Origin: VFMC01 sp040380855
GTDB lineage: Bacteria; Actinomycetota; Acidimicrobiia; Acidimicrobiales; Ilumatobacteraceae
Direction: 5' to 3'
Assembly: GCA_040380855.1 (NCBI GenBank)
Contig: JBEIIG010000003.1
Location: 62,001-126,000 of the forward strand
Length of the DNA stretch: 64,000 nucleotides
A program made the position numbers and the translations under genes. Of the stretch, positions 17,021-25,831 are shown piece by piece. Within the stretch, counting starts at the first letter, position 1. Each line of letters starts with the position of its first letter. The notes under the pieces were generated by a model. It did no database searches. It was not told the DNA's origin and saw only the letters and a list, made by a program, of their open reading frames with translations.

Positions 17021-17695
17021 ATGGGCACGACACCGGGTGATGCATTCGGCCGTCTGGCCTCGCGGGCCAGACGTGCCGCCGCGACGTTGAAGGCCGAGTA
17101 CGAAGCCGGCAAACGCGGCGACGATGCACCGACGGCCACGCTGTGGGCATCGCCGCTCGCGCACCTCGACTCGTTCCTCGCGCTGCTCGGCTCGACGCGG
17201 GCGAAGGGTGACGCCGAGGCCCAGCCCGAGACCCAGGCCGACGTCCAGCCCGAGACCCAGCCCGAGACCCAGCACGAGACGCAGCCCGAGACCCAGGTCG
17301 ATGCCGTGGCCGACGCGGAGGCAGCCGAGGTGAGCCGTCTGCTCGGCGAGGTCGACTGGGCAGCCGTACGTGCCGCGGCGGGAACCCGCTCGACCGAGGC
17401 GGTGCAGGCTGTGAAGGCCATGGCCGCCCAGGTCGACTGGGAGGCGGTGCAGCCGGTGGCGGCGCAGGCGTCGAGCGCGCTCATCGCCGCAGTGGCATCG
17501 GGTCGGCTGCCTGTCGGTGGACGTACGGGTGCGCTGGTGGCCCGGGCCATGCTCGACCAGGGCGGCCTCGGCCAGCGGGTGGGCAGACAGATGGCCGGTC
17601 AGGTGCAGGTGAGCCCCGACCTGCGACGGGTGATCGACGTCGTCGACTCGATCGTCAAACCGGCTCAGGCGCCGGACCGTTCACCGGGCGAGTAG
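17021..17695 (+). CDS. Hypothetical protein with QPET repeats
   Basis: A 224-residue protein of unknown function. An N-terminal Ala/Arg-rich helix region (RLASRARRAAATLKAEYEAG) is followed by an acidic, Gln-rich stretch made of QPET-type repeats encoded by 12-bp DNA units (about 17218-17297). The C-terminal half has two short repeated VDWxAV segments and ends in hydrophilic sequence. No signal peptide or membrane segment is evident. ATG 17021 is chosen because TACACT (17007-17012) ends 8 nt before it, the window's leaderless pattern; an in-frame GTG at 16994 lies upstream of that box. Confidence 0.6.
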   Translation: MGTTPGDAFGRLASRARRAAATLKAEYEAGKRGDDAPTATLWASPLAHLDSFLALLGSTRAKGDAEAQPETQADVQPETQPETQHETQPETQVDAVADAEAAEVSRLLGEVDWAAVRAAAGTRSTEAVQAVKAMAAQVDWEAVQPVAAQASSALIAAVASGRLPVGGRTGALVARAMLDQGGLGQRVGRQMAGQVQVSPDLRRVIDVVDSIVKPAQAPDRSPGE

Positions 17696-17730
17696 CCGGC
17701 CGAGTTGCCGGCCCGTTCATGCCGGCCCGG

Positions 17731-18840
17731 TCATGCAGGGACGTCGCCGAAGCAGATCCCGAGTTCGCGGCCGGTGTGCATCGTGTCGCTGTCGAGTTCG
17801 ACGATCTTCTGGCGGCTGATCGCCGCGCTGAGGGGAACCAGGTCGACGCGCGGCGGGTCGAGCGCCACCATCACGCCACTGTGGCCGTCGGCGAGGGCTC
17901 GCACCGCGGCCGCGCCGAAGCGCAGGCCGAGCAACCGGTCGAACGCCGTCGGTGAACCACCGCGCAGCAGATGGCCGAGCACGACGGTGCGGGCCTCCTT
18001 GCCCGTGCGCTGCTCGAGGTCGGCGGCCACCCGGGCGCCGATACCGCCCAAGCGTTCGGCCCGGCCCACCTGACGGTCGAGCACAGCGCGCTCGCCGTCG
18101 ATCGGGTGGGCACCTTCGGCCACGACCACGATCGAGAACGCCGAGCCGTTGCGGTCGCGGGAGCGCACCATGTCGGCCACGATGTCGATGTCGTAGGGCA
18201 CCTCGGGGATCACGATGGCGTGGGCGCCCGATGCCATGCCGGCATGGAGCGCGATCCAGCCTGCGTAGCGGCCCATCACCTCGACCACGATCACCCGGCC
18301 GTGTGATTCGGCGGTCGAGAACAACCGGTCGATGCATTCGGTGGCGAAGCTCACCGCTGTGTCGAACCCGAAGGTGACCGTCGTCGAGTCGAGATCGTTG
18401 TCGATCGTCTTGGGCACACCCACCACGGTGAGGCCGCGTCGGTGGAGGTGGTCAGCGATGGTGAGCGACCCGTCGCCGCCGATCGTCACCAGGGCGTCGA
18501 TGCCGTGCTCGGCGAACCGGGCGAGCAGTTCGTCGCTGCGATCGACCTCGTGCCACGAGCCGTCGGCCTGCTGTACGGGAAAGTGGATCGGGTTGCCACG
18601 GTTGGTGGTGCCGAGCATCGTGCCGCCCAGGTTGGCGATCCCGCGCACCGACTCGCGGGTGAGTCGTACGACGCCGCCCTGCGGGTAGTGCTCGGGTGTG
18701 AGCAAGCCGTTGTACCCGTCGCGGATGCCCACCACCTCCCAGCCGCGGTTCAGCGCTGCGATCGTCGCGGCACGGATGACGGCGTTGAGACCGGGGGCGT
18801 CGCCACCTCCGGTGCTGAGAGCGATGCGGCGGATGGGCAC
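17731..18840 (-). CDS. pfkA: 6-phosphofructokinase
   Basis: A 369-residue PfkA-family enzyme that phosphorylates fructose 6-phosphate in glycolysis. It has STGGGDAPGLNAVIR at the N-terminus, GGDGSLTIAD (donor site), PKTIDNDL with the catalytic Asp, MGRYAGWIAL and HLLRGGSPTAFDR. The donor-site residue after GGD is Gly, as in ATP enzymes, while the PKTIDND Lys is typical of the PPi-type and mixed group III enzymes of actinomycetes; ATP use is therefore likely but not certain. The GTG start at 18840 is preceded by TACGAT ending 7 nt away (18853-18848), so the mRNA is probably leaderless. Confidence 0.92.
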   Translation of the reverse strand: MPIRRIALSTGGGDAPGLNAVIRAATIAALNRGWEVVGIRDGYNGLLTPEHYPQGGVVRLTRESVRGIANLGGTMLGTTNRGNPIHFPVQQADGSWHEVDRSDELLARFAEHGIDALVTIGGDGSLTIADHLHRRGLTVVGVPKTIDNDLDSTTVTFGFDTAVSFATECIDRLFSTAESHGRVIVVEVMGRYAGWIALHAGMASGAHAIVIPEVPYDIDIVADMVRSRDRNGSAFSIVVVAEGAHPIDGERAVLDRQVGRAERLGGIGARVAADLEQRTGKEARTVVLGHLLRGGSPTAFDRLLGLRFGAAAVRALADGHSGVMVALDPPRVDLVPLSAAISRQKIVELDSDTMHTGRELGICFGDVPA

Positions 18841-18953
18841 GCATGCGATCGTATGCCCCGACGGGCACGTCGGCTCAGCCGCCGATCGTCGTCGCCCGCC
18901 CGCGTCGCTCGTGATGACTACAGTGAAAACTTGAACACGTCGAGGAGATGGCC

Positions 18954-20132
18954 ATGACCAAGGACACCATGATCTTCCTGCTGGTGGTGGGGGCTCGGTT
19001 CATCATCCCGCTGTTCATCCCGAGGTTTCCGCTGCCCGCCGTGGTGGCAGCGCTGGTGCTCGACGCTGCCGATCAGACGATCTTCCAGCAGTACACCACG
19101 CTCGATCTCGCCGGCTACCAGACGTACGACAAGGCGCTCGACATCTACTACCTCACCATCGCCTACATCTCGACGATGCGGAACTGGGGCGGCGGGTATG
19201 CGTTCAGCGTGGCGCAGTTCCTCTGGTATTACCGCCTCGTCGGTGTGGTGCTGTTCGAGTTCACCCAGGCCCGCTGGCTGTTGCTCGTGTTCCCCAACAC
19301 CTTCGAGTACTACTTCATCGCGATCGAGGCCTACAAGACGGGCCGGAACCACCTGCGCCTCACCAAGCGTCAGGTGCTCGCCATTGCCGGGGCCATCTGG
19401 GTGTTCATCAAACTGCCCCAGGAGTACTGGATCCACATCGCCAAACTCGACTTCACCAACTTCGTCAAGGGCACTGTGCTCGGCCTCGAGCCCACCGGCT
19501 TCGACTCGGTGAGCGGGCACGACGTCTACGACCAGAGTTGGGGCACGGCGATCGGGAACCGGCCGCTGGTGGCGTTGCTCGTGGTGGTGCTCGTCGTGGC
19601 TGCGTTGGTGGGGATCCGCACGCTGATGCGTCGCCTGCCGGAGCGCGACTGGAAGCGCACCTTCGACGCCGACGTGCAGGGCCGCCACCTCGGTTGGGAA
19701 CCACCTGCCAAGGTGTCCGAGCCGCTCGCCGTGTTCGGCTGGCCCTTCTTCGAGAAGGCTGCGCTCACCTCGATGGTGGCCATGATCTTCGCCAACATCC
19801 TGCCCGGGGTGACAGCGGGGGCGCTGCAGATCGCCATCGGCACCACGATCACCTTCGCCGTCAGCACGCTGCTCAGCGAATGGCTCGCCAAACGAGAAGT
19901 GAGTTGGCGATCGACCGGCGTGCAGTTGGCATTCATGATCGCCGCCAACTTCGCCATCGTGGTGGTGTTCTGGGTGCTCGCCGGAGCCGACGAACGCGAG
20001 TTGCGGCTCGGCATCACGCTGTTCTTCGTCACCCTGCTCACGCTGATCGTGGTGCTGTTCGACCGCTTCCGCGATGTGGGCCTCGATCACCAGCGGTCGC
20101 GACGGACCGCCTTGCCGGCCGGGCCTGCCTGA
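18954..20132 (+). CDS. Multi-pass membrane protein of unknown function
   Basis: A 392-residue hydrophobic protein with about eight to nine predicted membrane segments, including IFLLVVGARFIIPLFI at the start, PLVALLVVVLVVAALVGI in the middle and two near the C-terminus. Tyr/Trp-rich loops (LDIYYLTIAYIS, VAQFLWYYRLVG) and a central soluble loop with DFTNFVKGT are notable. No known transporter or enzyme motif was recognised. ATG 18954 is preferred over ATG 18948 because GAGGAG (18942-18947) is correctly spaced only from 18954. The 3' end overlaps the convergent helicase gene by 46 bp. Confidence 0.7.
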   Translation: MTKDTMIFLLVVGARFIIPLFIPRFPLPAVVAALVLDAADQTIFQQYTTLDLAGYQTYDKALDIYYLTIAYISTMRNWGGGYAFSVAQFLWYYRLVGVVLFEFTQARWLLLVFPNTFEYYFIAIEAYKTGRNHLRLTKRQVLAIAGAIWVFIKLPQEYWIHIAKLDFTNFVKGTVLGLEPTGFDSVSGHDVYDQSWGTAIGNRPLVALLVVVLVVAALVGIRTLMRRLPERDWKRTFDADVQGRHLGWEPPAKVSEPLAVFGWPFFEKAALTSMVAMIFANILPGVTAGALQIAIGTTITFAVSTLLSEWLAKREVSWRSTGVQLAFMIAANFAIVVVFWVLAGADERELRLGITLFFVTLLTLIVVLFDRFRDVGLDHQRSRRTALPAGPA

Positions 20133-21961
20133 CGCGAGCGGGGTGCGTCGCCCCGGCCGCGGTCGGGCCCGCGATCTGGGCCGCGGTCGGAGCCGCGATC
20201 GTGGCTCCGGGGCCGGTCGCGGGGACGGTCGCCCTCGCCGCCCGACGACTCGACGTAGCGGCGGATGGTCACCTTCTTGCCGCGGATGGTCGCCTGGCGC
20301 AACGCGCTCACCACGCGGTCGGCGTCACCCTCGGGCACGCCCACGATCGAGTAGGTGCTCGACACCGAGATCGGGCCGATCTGCTTGCCGATGAGATCGG
20401 TCTCGTTGGCGATCGCGCCGACGAGGTCGCGCGGGGTGACGTTGGCGTTGCGGCCGAGGCCGATGTACAGCCGCGTGCGCGGCCCGCTGTCGCTGCCCCG
20501 GTCGCCGCGATCAGCACCCCGGTCACCCCGGTCGGTGCGCTCGGTGCGCTCGGTGCGTTCCTTGCGCACCGAGGCATCGGGGATCTCGCGGTCGGAGGCC
20601 GTGTTCGGGTAACGCGCCTGGTGGAGCAGCCCGAGCGCGGCGATGGCGACCTCGCGCGCATCGTGGTCGTCGGCCAGTGCGTCGACCATCGTGGCCAGCG
20701 CCGCTCGGTCGGTGTGCGGCATCGTGTCGGCGGCAGTGATGGCGGCCCGCAGTTCGTCGACGGTGCGTTCCGACCGGCGGGCACGCATCTCGGCCACCGA
20801 CGGCACCGGTGAGATCTCGATCCGCTGCCGGGTGAGGCGCTCGATGTTGGCGAGCATCCGCTGTTCGCGCGGCTCGGCCAGTGTGAGCGCCACACCCTCG
20901 CGGCCGGCGCGGCCCACACGACCGATCCGGTGCACGTAGGCCTCGGGGGCCGACGGGACGTCGTAGTTCACCACATGGGTGAGCAGGTCGAGGTCGAGGC
21001 CGCGCGCCGCCACGTCGGTGGCGATGAGCAATTCGGCGGCACCCGAGCGCATCCGGCTCATCACCCGGTCGCGTTGTTCCTGGCCCATGCCGCCGTGCAG
21101 CGCTTCGGCCCGGTACCCGCGCTTGCCGAGCAATTCGGTGAGTTCGTCGACCTCGGTGCGGGTGCGGCAGAACACGATGGCTGCAGCCGGCACCTCGACG
21201 TCGAGCAAGCGGCCGAGCGCCGCAGGCTTGTTGACGCGGGTGACCACGTAGGCGCGCTGGCTGACGAGGCTGGGCCCGGTCTCGCTCGAGGCGCGCCCCA
21301 CGCGCACGGTGATCGGCTGATGCTGATGACGTGCGGCGATGGCATTGATACGAGGCGGCAGCGTGGCCGAGAACAGCACGGTCTGGCGGGCCGACGGTGT
21401 GGCCGACAGCAGTTCGTCGATGTCTTCGGCGAAGCCCATGTCGAGCATCTCGTCGGCTTCGTCGAGCACGACGGTCTCGACCGAGTCGAGCGACAACGTG
21501 CCGCGACGCAGGTGGTCGAGCGCACGGCCGGGGGTGGCGACGACGACATGGGCGCCACGCTCGAGCAGGCCCAGTTGCCGACCGATCGACTGGCCGCCGT
21601 ACACGGGGACGACCCGCGCGCCGAGGGCGCGTCCGTAGGTGGTCATCGCCTCGGCCACCTGGATGGCCAGTTCGCGGGTGGGCACCAGCACGAGTGCCAT
21701 CGGGGCGCCTGCGGGGCGGCCGTCGAGTCGTTCGAGGACGGGCAGGGCGAATGCGGCGGTCTTGCCGGTGCCGGTGGCAGCCTGGCCGAGCACGTCGCGC
21801 CCGGTGAGCATGGCCGGGATGGCTTCGCGCTGGATGGGAGTGGGTTCTTCGTAGCCGAGGGCCACCAGGGTGTCGAGCAGTTCCGAGCGCAAGCCGAGCG
21901 CACCGAAACCACCAGCATCCTCAGCGAGGCCGCCCAGCTCTTCGCCGAGGTGAGAGTTCAT
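20087..21961 (-). CDS. deaD: DEAD-box RNA helicase with DbpA-type RNA-binding domain
   Basis: A 624-residue ATP-dependent RNA helicase of the DeaD/CsdA type. Motif order: Q motif near GYEEPTPIQ, Walker A ATGTGKT (62-68), PTREL, TPGR, DEAD (167-170), SAT (198-200), ARGLD and HRIGRVGRAG. The C-terminus has an RTERTDRGD-rich linker, a DbpA RNA-binding domain (RLYIGLGRNANVTPRDLVGA to KKVTIRRY), then an Arg/Asp/Gly-rich tail (DRGPDRGPDRG). Likely roles are ribosome assembly or mRNA turnover, often cold induced. ATG 21961 is chosen; TACCCT ends 9 nt before it and AGAGG lies just upstream. Longer upstream starts would run into the HDOD gene. Confidence 0.9.
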   Translation of the reverse strand: MNSHLGEELGGLAEDAGGFGALGLRSELLDTLVALGYEEPTPIQREAIPAMLTGRDVLGQAATGTGKTAAFALPVLERLDGRPAGAPMALVLVPTRELAIQVAEAMTTYGRALGARVVPVYGGQSIGRQLGLLERGAHVVVATPGRALDHLRRGTLSLDSVETVVLDEADEMLDMGFAEDIDELLSATPSARQTVLFSATLPPRINAIAARHQHQPITVRVGRASSETGPSLVSQRAYVVTRVNKPAALGRLLDVEVPAAAIVFCRTRTEVDELTELLGKRGYRAEALHGGMGQEQRDRVMSRMRSGAAELLIATDVAARGLDLDLLTHVVNYDVPSAPEAYVHRIGRVGRAGREGVALTLAEPREQRMLANIERLTRQRIEISPVPSVAEMRARRSERTVDELRAAITAADTMPHTDRAALATMVDALADDHDAREVAIAALGLLHQARYPNTASDREIPDASVRKERTERTERTDRGDRGADRGDRGSDSGPRTRLYIGLGRNANVTPRDLVGAIANETDLIGKQIGPISVSSTYSIVGVPEGDADRVVSALRQATIRGKKVTIRRYVESSGGEGDRPRDRPRSHDRGSDRGPDRGPDRGRGDAPRSRQAGPAGKAVRRDRW

Positions 21962-21980
21962 GACCTCTGCAGGGTATCCC

Positions 21981-22883
21981 TCAGCGGTTCTGCAGCCACG
22001 CGTGCAGGGCAGCCGCCTCGTCCTGGATGTCGACCTGCATCTGCTCGATGTCGTCGAACGACAGCCCGTAGGACGCAGCCGTGACGAAGTCGTTCTCGAC
22101 GACGGCCTCGGCGCATGCCACCGAACGCGCCACCGGAGGAGCCGAATCGAAGCCCTCGTGGTGTCGGCCGACGGCATCGAGCAGCCGATCGGGCAGTTGC
22201 CAGGCCTGGAGCACCAGATGGCCGGCGCGCTGATGGTTCATGCCGAACGTACGCACCTGGGCATCGAGCGGATTCTTCGAGTCCTGCGTGATCTGCCACA
22301 ACCCGGGGGCACAGCGGTACAGCAGCGCCTCGCCGACGTCGTGCAGCAGGCCGCCGGAGAATGCGTCGCCGATCGGATCGTCGAGCAACAGCGCGCATCG
22401 GCTCGCACCCACCGCCACCTGCGCCGAATGGCTGAGGAATCGTGGCGGGACCTGGGCCTCGGTGATGCCCATCGCCACCATCGCGGCGAGCGCGCGTACC
22501 GCCGAGAAGCCGATGATGCTGACAGCCAGGCGCACCGTGGCCACCTGCTGCTGCAGGCCGTAGTAGGCCGTGTTGGCCAGACGCAGCACGCGCAGGGCCA
22601 GGAACGGGTCGAGTTCGATGAGCGCAGCGAGCCGAGGGGTGTCGATCCGGTCGTCGGCGGTGGCCTGGAGCACGCCGAGGGCGACGCTCGACTGCGGTGT
22701 CGTGTCGAACAACTGCTGGATCAATGCGTCGAGGCGCCGGCGAGCCGACTGCTCGGGATTGGCGTGATCGAAGCCCAGATCGTCGATCGATGCGAACTGG
22801 TCGATCAGGCTGGTCGTGGCCGGTCGACTCGCTGCATGGTGCGTCTGCGATCGCTTCGCCCACGCCGACTCACGACTCGGCAT
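21981..22883 (-). CDS. HDOD domain protein
   Basis: A 300-residue protein with an HDOD (HD-related output) domain: TPQSSVALGVLQ, ALIELDPFLALRVLRLANTAYYGL, AVSIIGFSAVRALA, GLLHDVGEALL and HHEGFD. HDOD proteins are regulatory scaffolds in nucleotide-second-messenger and two-component signalling; HD metal residues are only partly kept (LLHDVGE), so hydrolase activity is doubtful. GGGAG about 7 nt before ATG 22883 gives a conventional ribosome binding site. It reads toward, and lies 19 bp upstream of, the helicase gene on the same strand. Confidence 0.8.
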   Translation of the reverse strand: MPSRESAWAKRSQTHHAASRPATTSLIDQFASIDDLGFDHANPEQSARRRLDALIQQLFDTTPQSSVALGVLQATADDRIDTPRLAALIELDPFLALRVLRLANTAYYGLQQQVATVRLAVSIIGFSAVRALAAMVAMGITEAQVPPRFLSHSAQVAVGASRCALLLDDPIGDAFSGGLLHDVGEALLYRCAPGLWQITQDSKNPLDAQVRTFGMNHQRAGHLVLQAWQLPDRLLDAVGRHHEGFDSAPPVARSVACAEAVVENDFVTAASYGLSFDDIEQMQVDIQDEAAALHAWLQNR

Positions 22884-22975
22884 GGCTCGTCTCCCTCATC
22901 GCGGGCACCTGCCGACTCAGCGGACGCGTGCGGCCAGTTGGGCGCGATGGGCCGAAGTGCAGATACCGTGCGCGC

Positions 22976-23464
22976 ATGAGCGCTTCACCCGATCCTGCTG
23001 CGACGAACCCGGACATCGAAACGGTCGAGCGGGTCATCCCCGCTCCGGCCGCGACGATCTTCGCCCTCATCGCCGATCCTGCTCGCCATCACGACATCGA
23101 TGGTTCAGGGACGGTGCGAGATGCCAAGCAGGGTTCACAGCAGTTGTCACTCGGCTCGACATTCGGGATGGCGATGAAGATGGGCATCCCGTACTCGATG
23201 GAGAACGAGGTGATCGAGTTCGAGCCCGACCGCCGCATCGCGTGGCAGACCCGGCCCTCGATCGGCTTCATGCGCCGCTTCGTCGGTGGCCGCATCTGGC
23301 GCTACGAACTCGAACCGGTCGAGGGTGGCACCCGGGTGCGCGAGAGCTGGGACATCAGCCAAGAGCGCGTGAAGAAGGCCGTCGAGCCGTTGCGTGGCCG
23401 CACCCGCGAGGCCATGGCCGCCACCCTCGAACGGATCGAGAAGATCGTCACCGCCGCAGGCTGA
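22976..23464 (+). CDS. SRPBCC family protein (polyketide cyclase/START-like)
   Basis: A 162-residue small ligand-binding protein: VERVIPAPAATIFALIADPARHHDIDGSGTV is the typical N-terminal strand and helix (split here into two parts, VERVIPAPAATIFALIADP and RHHDIDGSG), followed by ENEVIEFEPDRRIAWQT and a C-terminal helix (REAMAATLERIEKIV). The family binds lipids or hydrophobic ligands; no catalytic residue is evident. TACCGT (22964-22969) ends 6 nt before the ATG, suggesting a leaderless mRNA. Divergent from the HDOD gene. Confidence 0.8.
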   Translation: MSASPDPAATNPDIETVERVIPAPAATIFALIADPARHHDIDGSGTVRDAKQGSQQLSLGSTFGMAMKMGIPYSMENEVIEFEPDRRIAWQTRPSIGFMRRFVGGRIWRYELEPVEGGTRVRESWDISQERVKKAVEPLRGRTREAMAATLERIEKIVTAAG

Positions 23465-23492
23465 GTCCGGCGCCGCGATCCCCGGTGGGCCG

Positions 23493-24227
23493 CTACTTCC
23501 AGTAGACGGTGCAGGCGCCTGGGATGGCCAGGAGTGGCAGGGGGTCGACGGCGGGGCTGCGTCGCCCACCCGGATGGACCTCGAAGTGCAGGTGGAAGTT
23601 GCCGACGCCGGGGTTCCCTGTGTCGCCCACGTAGCCGATCAGGTCGCCGCGCCGCACCGTGGCGCCCTTGGTGAGGCCGGGGGCGAATGCCGAGAGATGG
23701 GCGTAGAAGTAGTACTCGCCGGTCGTCGCCACGAGGCCCCACGAGTTGCCGGCGAGCGGCGACGACGCGTCGGTCTGGTCGGTGAGCGCCCCGTCGGCGA
23801 CCGCGTACACCTCCTGGCCGAGCGTCGCCAGCAGATCGACGCCCTCGTGACGGCGGCCACCGCTGCGCGGATCGCCGAAGTTGTCGAGGATGAAGCATCG
23901 CGGCGATGGCCCCATCGGGAACAGCAGCGAGCCCAGCTGCTTGAGCCGCTGGGCGCGGCCCGTGACGCTGGCCGCCTGCGCCAGCGGCGACGCCACCGCG
24001 GGTTCGAGACGTTCCGGTTCGAAGGGCTGGGGTTCGAGGGGCTGGGGTTCGAGGGGCGCAGCTGCACTGGTCGGCCGCCGACCGTGGGCGATCGCTGCGA
24101 GGCCGCCCACCAACGCTGCGGTCCCACCGACGAGCGCCGCGCGCCGTGACAACCGCTGCACACCGGCACCCGTCGGAACCGACGGTCGGTCGTCGAGATC
24201 GAGGGTGTGGCAGTGGGCGTCGCACAT
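23493..24227 (-). CDS. M23 family metallopeptidase (LytM-like), probably exported
   Basis: A 244-residue protein with a twin-arginine-like signal (LSRRAALVGGTAALVGGLAA, residues 27-46), a short Pro/Glu/Leu repeat linker (LEPQP and FEPE units from an 18-bp DNA repeat) and a C-terminal M23 peptidase domain. Zinc ligands are in RRHEGVDL and FHLHFEVH, with GDLIGYVGDTGNPG between them. M23 enzymes cleave cross-link peptides in peptidoglycan or serve as non-catalytic activators; the H-x(n)-D and HxH residues are intact here. ATG 24227 is chosen since upstream sequence in this frame is Arg-rich and lacks a signal. Divergent from the secreted protein at 24405. Confidence 0.82.
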   Translation of the reverse strand: MCDAHCHTLDLDDRPSVPTGAGVQRLSRRAALVGGTAALVGGLAAIAHGRRPTSAAAPLEPQPLEPQPFEPERLEPAVASPLAQAASVTGRAQRLKQLGSLLFPMGPSPRCFILDNFGDPRSGGRRHEGVDLLATLGQEVYAVADGALTDQTDASSPLAGNSWGLVATTGEYYFYAHLSAFAPGLTKGATVRRGDLIGYVGDTGNPGVGNFHLHFEVHPGGRRSPAVDPLPLLAIPGACTVYWK

Positions 24228-24404
24228 GGCAGGGTCGATTCGAGCACGCGAAGAAGGACTCCGCCCGACTCGAACCCTACCGCTCGGGTGAGCCCCTCGC
24301 CGGTCACCGCTTCTCACGCGCCTCTTACCTTCACGCGGTAGACCCCTCACCTACGGCGAGCAACGTGGTGATCACCAACCACCACCCCCCCAGGAGGAAC
24401 CACC

Positions 24405-25073
24405 ATGAAGAAGAACCGCAAGATCATGATCGCCGGCCTCACCGCAGGTCTCGTCGCCGGCAGCGGTGCCGGCCTCATCCTCACCCAGAGCGGCTTCGCC
24501 GGCGCTTCGAACACACCGGCGATCGTCGCCACCGTCGACGACGGCTCGGGCACCTCGACCAGCTCGGGCAGCAGCACCGATCAGGGCCGTCCCGATCCGG
24601 GCACTCGCATCGCCGAGGTGCTCGCCCCGCTCGTCAGCGACGGAACCCTCACCCAGGCTCAGCTCGACACGGTCGTGCAGACCCTGGTCGACAACATGCC
24701 GGCCCGTGGTGAGGGTGGCGGCCGTCACGGCGGTCGCGGCGACCACGGCGATCGCGGCGGTCGCGGCCGGATGGCCGAAACCGCAGCCGAGGCCCTCGGG
24801 ATGACCACCGACGAGCTGCGCACCGAACTGAAGAGTGGCAAGACGATCGCCGAGGTCGCTGTCTCCAAGGGCATCGACGTGCAGACGGTGATCGATGCGC
24901 TGGTCGCCGATGTGAAGCAACACCTCGACGAAGAGGTCGCCAGTGGTGAGCACACCCAGGCCGAGGCCGACGCCAAGCTGGCCGAGATCACGGCCCGCAT
25001 CACCGATCGGGTGAACAACGGCAAGCCCGACCGGGCTCCTGCCGACCAGCCCCCGGCCACGACGGCCGGCTGA
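24405..25073 (+). CDS. Secreted Gly/His/Arg-rich protein of unknown function
   Basis: A 222-residue exported protein. The signal is MKKNRKIMIAGLTAGLVAGSGAG, with cleavage likely after ...GFAGA. A Ser/Thr-rich linker leads to two helix-rich segments (RIAEVLAPLVSDGTLTQAQLD and TAAEALGMTTDELRTELKSG, then KLAEITARITDRVNNG) separated by GRHGGRGDHGDRGGRG, which could bind metal or anions. The helical segments resemble repeats seen in secreted actinobacterial proteins of unknown role. A textbook AGGAGG (24392-24397) lies 7 nt before the ATG, so it is a strongly translated, leadered gene. It is followed by the two-component system, which may sense the cell surface. Confidence 0.7.
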   Translation: MKKNRKIMIAGLTAGLVAGSGAGLILTQSGFAGASNTPAIVATVDDGSGTSTSSGSSTDQGRPDPGTRIAEVLAPLVSDGTLTQAQLDTVVQTLVDNMPARGEGGGRHGGRGDHGDRGGRGRMAETAAEALGMTTDELRTELKSGKTIAEVAVSKGIDVQTVIDALVADVKQHLDEEVASGEHTQAEADAKLAEITARITDRVNNGKPDRAPADQPPATTAG

Positions 25074-25135
25074 TCCGGGGCACCCCCCGACCCGGATCCT
25101 CCCCCCGAGCACGGCAGGACAGCACAATGGTGGCG

Positions 25136-25831
25136 ATGAGCGGACGAGTACTGGTGGTCGATGATGATCGGGCGATCCGAGAGTCGTTGGCCCGGGCGCT
25201 CGAACTCGACGGGTACGAGGTGAGCCTCGCTCCCGACGGGGCCTCCGCTCTCGCCGCCATTCGTGCCGACCGGCCCGACGTGGCGATCGTCGACCTGATG
25301 ATGCCCAACGTCGACGGCCTCACCCTGTGCCGGGTGCTGCGGGCCGAACGCGACCGCCTGCCGATCCTGATGCTCACCGCCCGGGTCGAGACCACCGACC
25401 GGGTCGCCGGCCTCGATGCCGGTGCCGACGACTATCTGCCCAAGCCGTTCGATCTGGCCGAACTGCTGGCCAGGGTGCGGGCCCTGCTGCGGCGCAGTCG
25501 CCCCGACGATCCTGTCGCCGCCGAACCCTCGTCGATGTTGCAGGTGGCCGATCTACGCGTCGACCCCAAGGCCCGCCGCGCCTGGCGTGGCGACACCGAA
25601 CTCGAACTCTCGAAGACCGAGTTCGATCTGCTCGAACTGCTCGTGCGCAACGCAGGCATCGTCCTCGACCACACGCTCATCTACGAACGCATCTGGAACT
25701 ACGACTTCGGGCCCGACTCGAAGAACCTGGCGGTGTACATCAGCTACCTCCGCCGAAAGATCGATACGGGCGACCTGCCCAAGCTCATCCACACCGTGCG
25801 CGGCGTCGGCTACACGCTGCGGACGACGTGA
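25136..25831 (+). CDS. OmpR/PhoB-family response regulator (MprA-like)
   Basis: A 231-residue regulator: receiver domain with VVDDD (acidic pocket), phospho-acceptor Asp in VAIVDLMMP, the T/S switch in LTAR and the Lys of LPKPF, then a winged-helix Trans_Reg_C domain (ELSKTEFDLLELL to RGVGYTLRT). ATG 25136 is preferred: CACAAT (25123-25128) ends 7 nt upstream, matching the leaderless pattern; ATG 25127 would overlap that box. It is coupled to the histidine kinase by a GTGA overlap and resembles MprAB/TrcRS-type envelope-stress systems. Confidence 0.92.
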   Translation: MSGRVLVVDDDRAIRESLARALELDGYEVSLAPDGASALAAIRADRPDVAIVDLMMPNVDGLTLCRVLRAERDRLPILMLTARVETTDRVAGLDAGADDYLPKPFDLAELLARVRALLRRSRPDDPVAAEPSSMLQVADLRVDPKARRAWRGDTELELSKTEFDLLELLVRNAGIVLDHTLIYERIWNYDFGPDSKNLAVYISYLRRKIDTGDLPKLIHTVRGVGYTLRTT

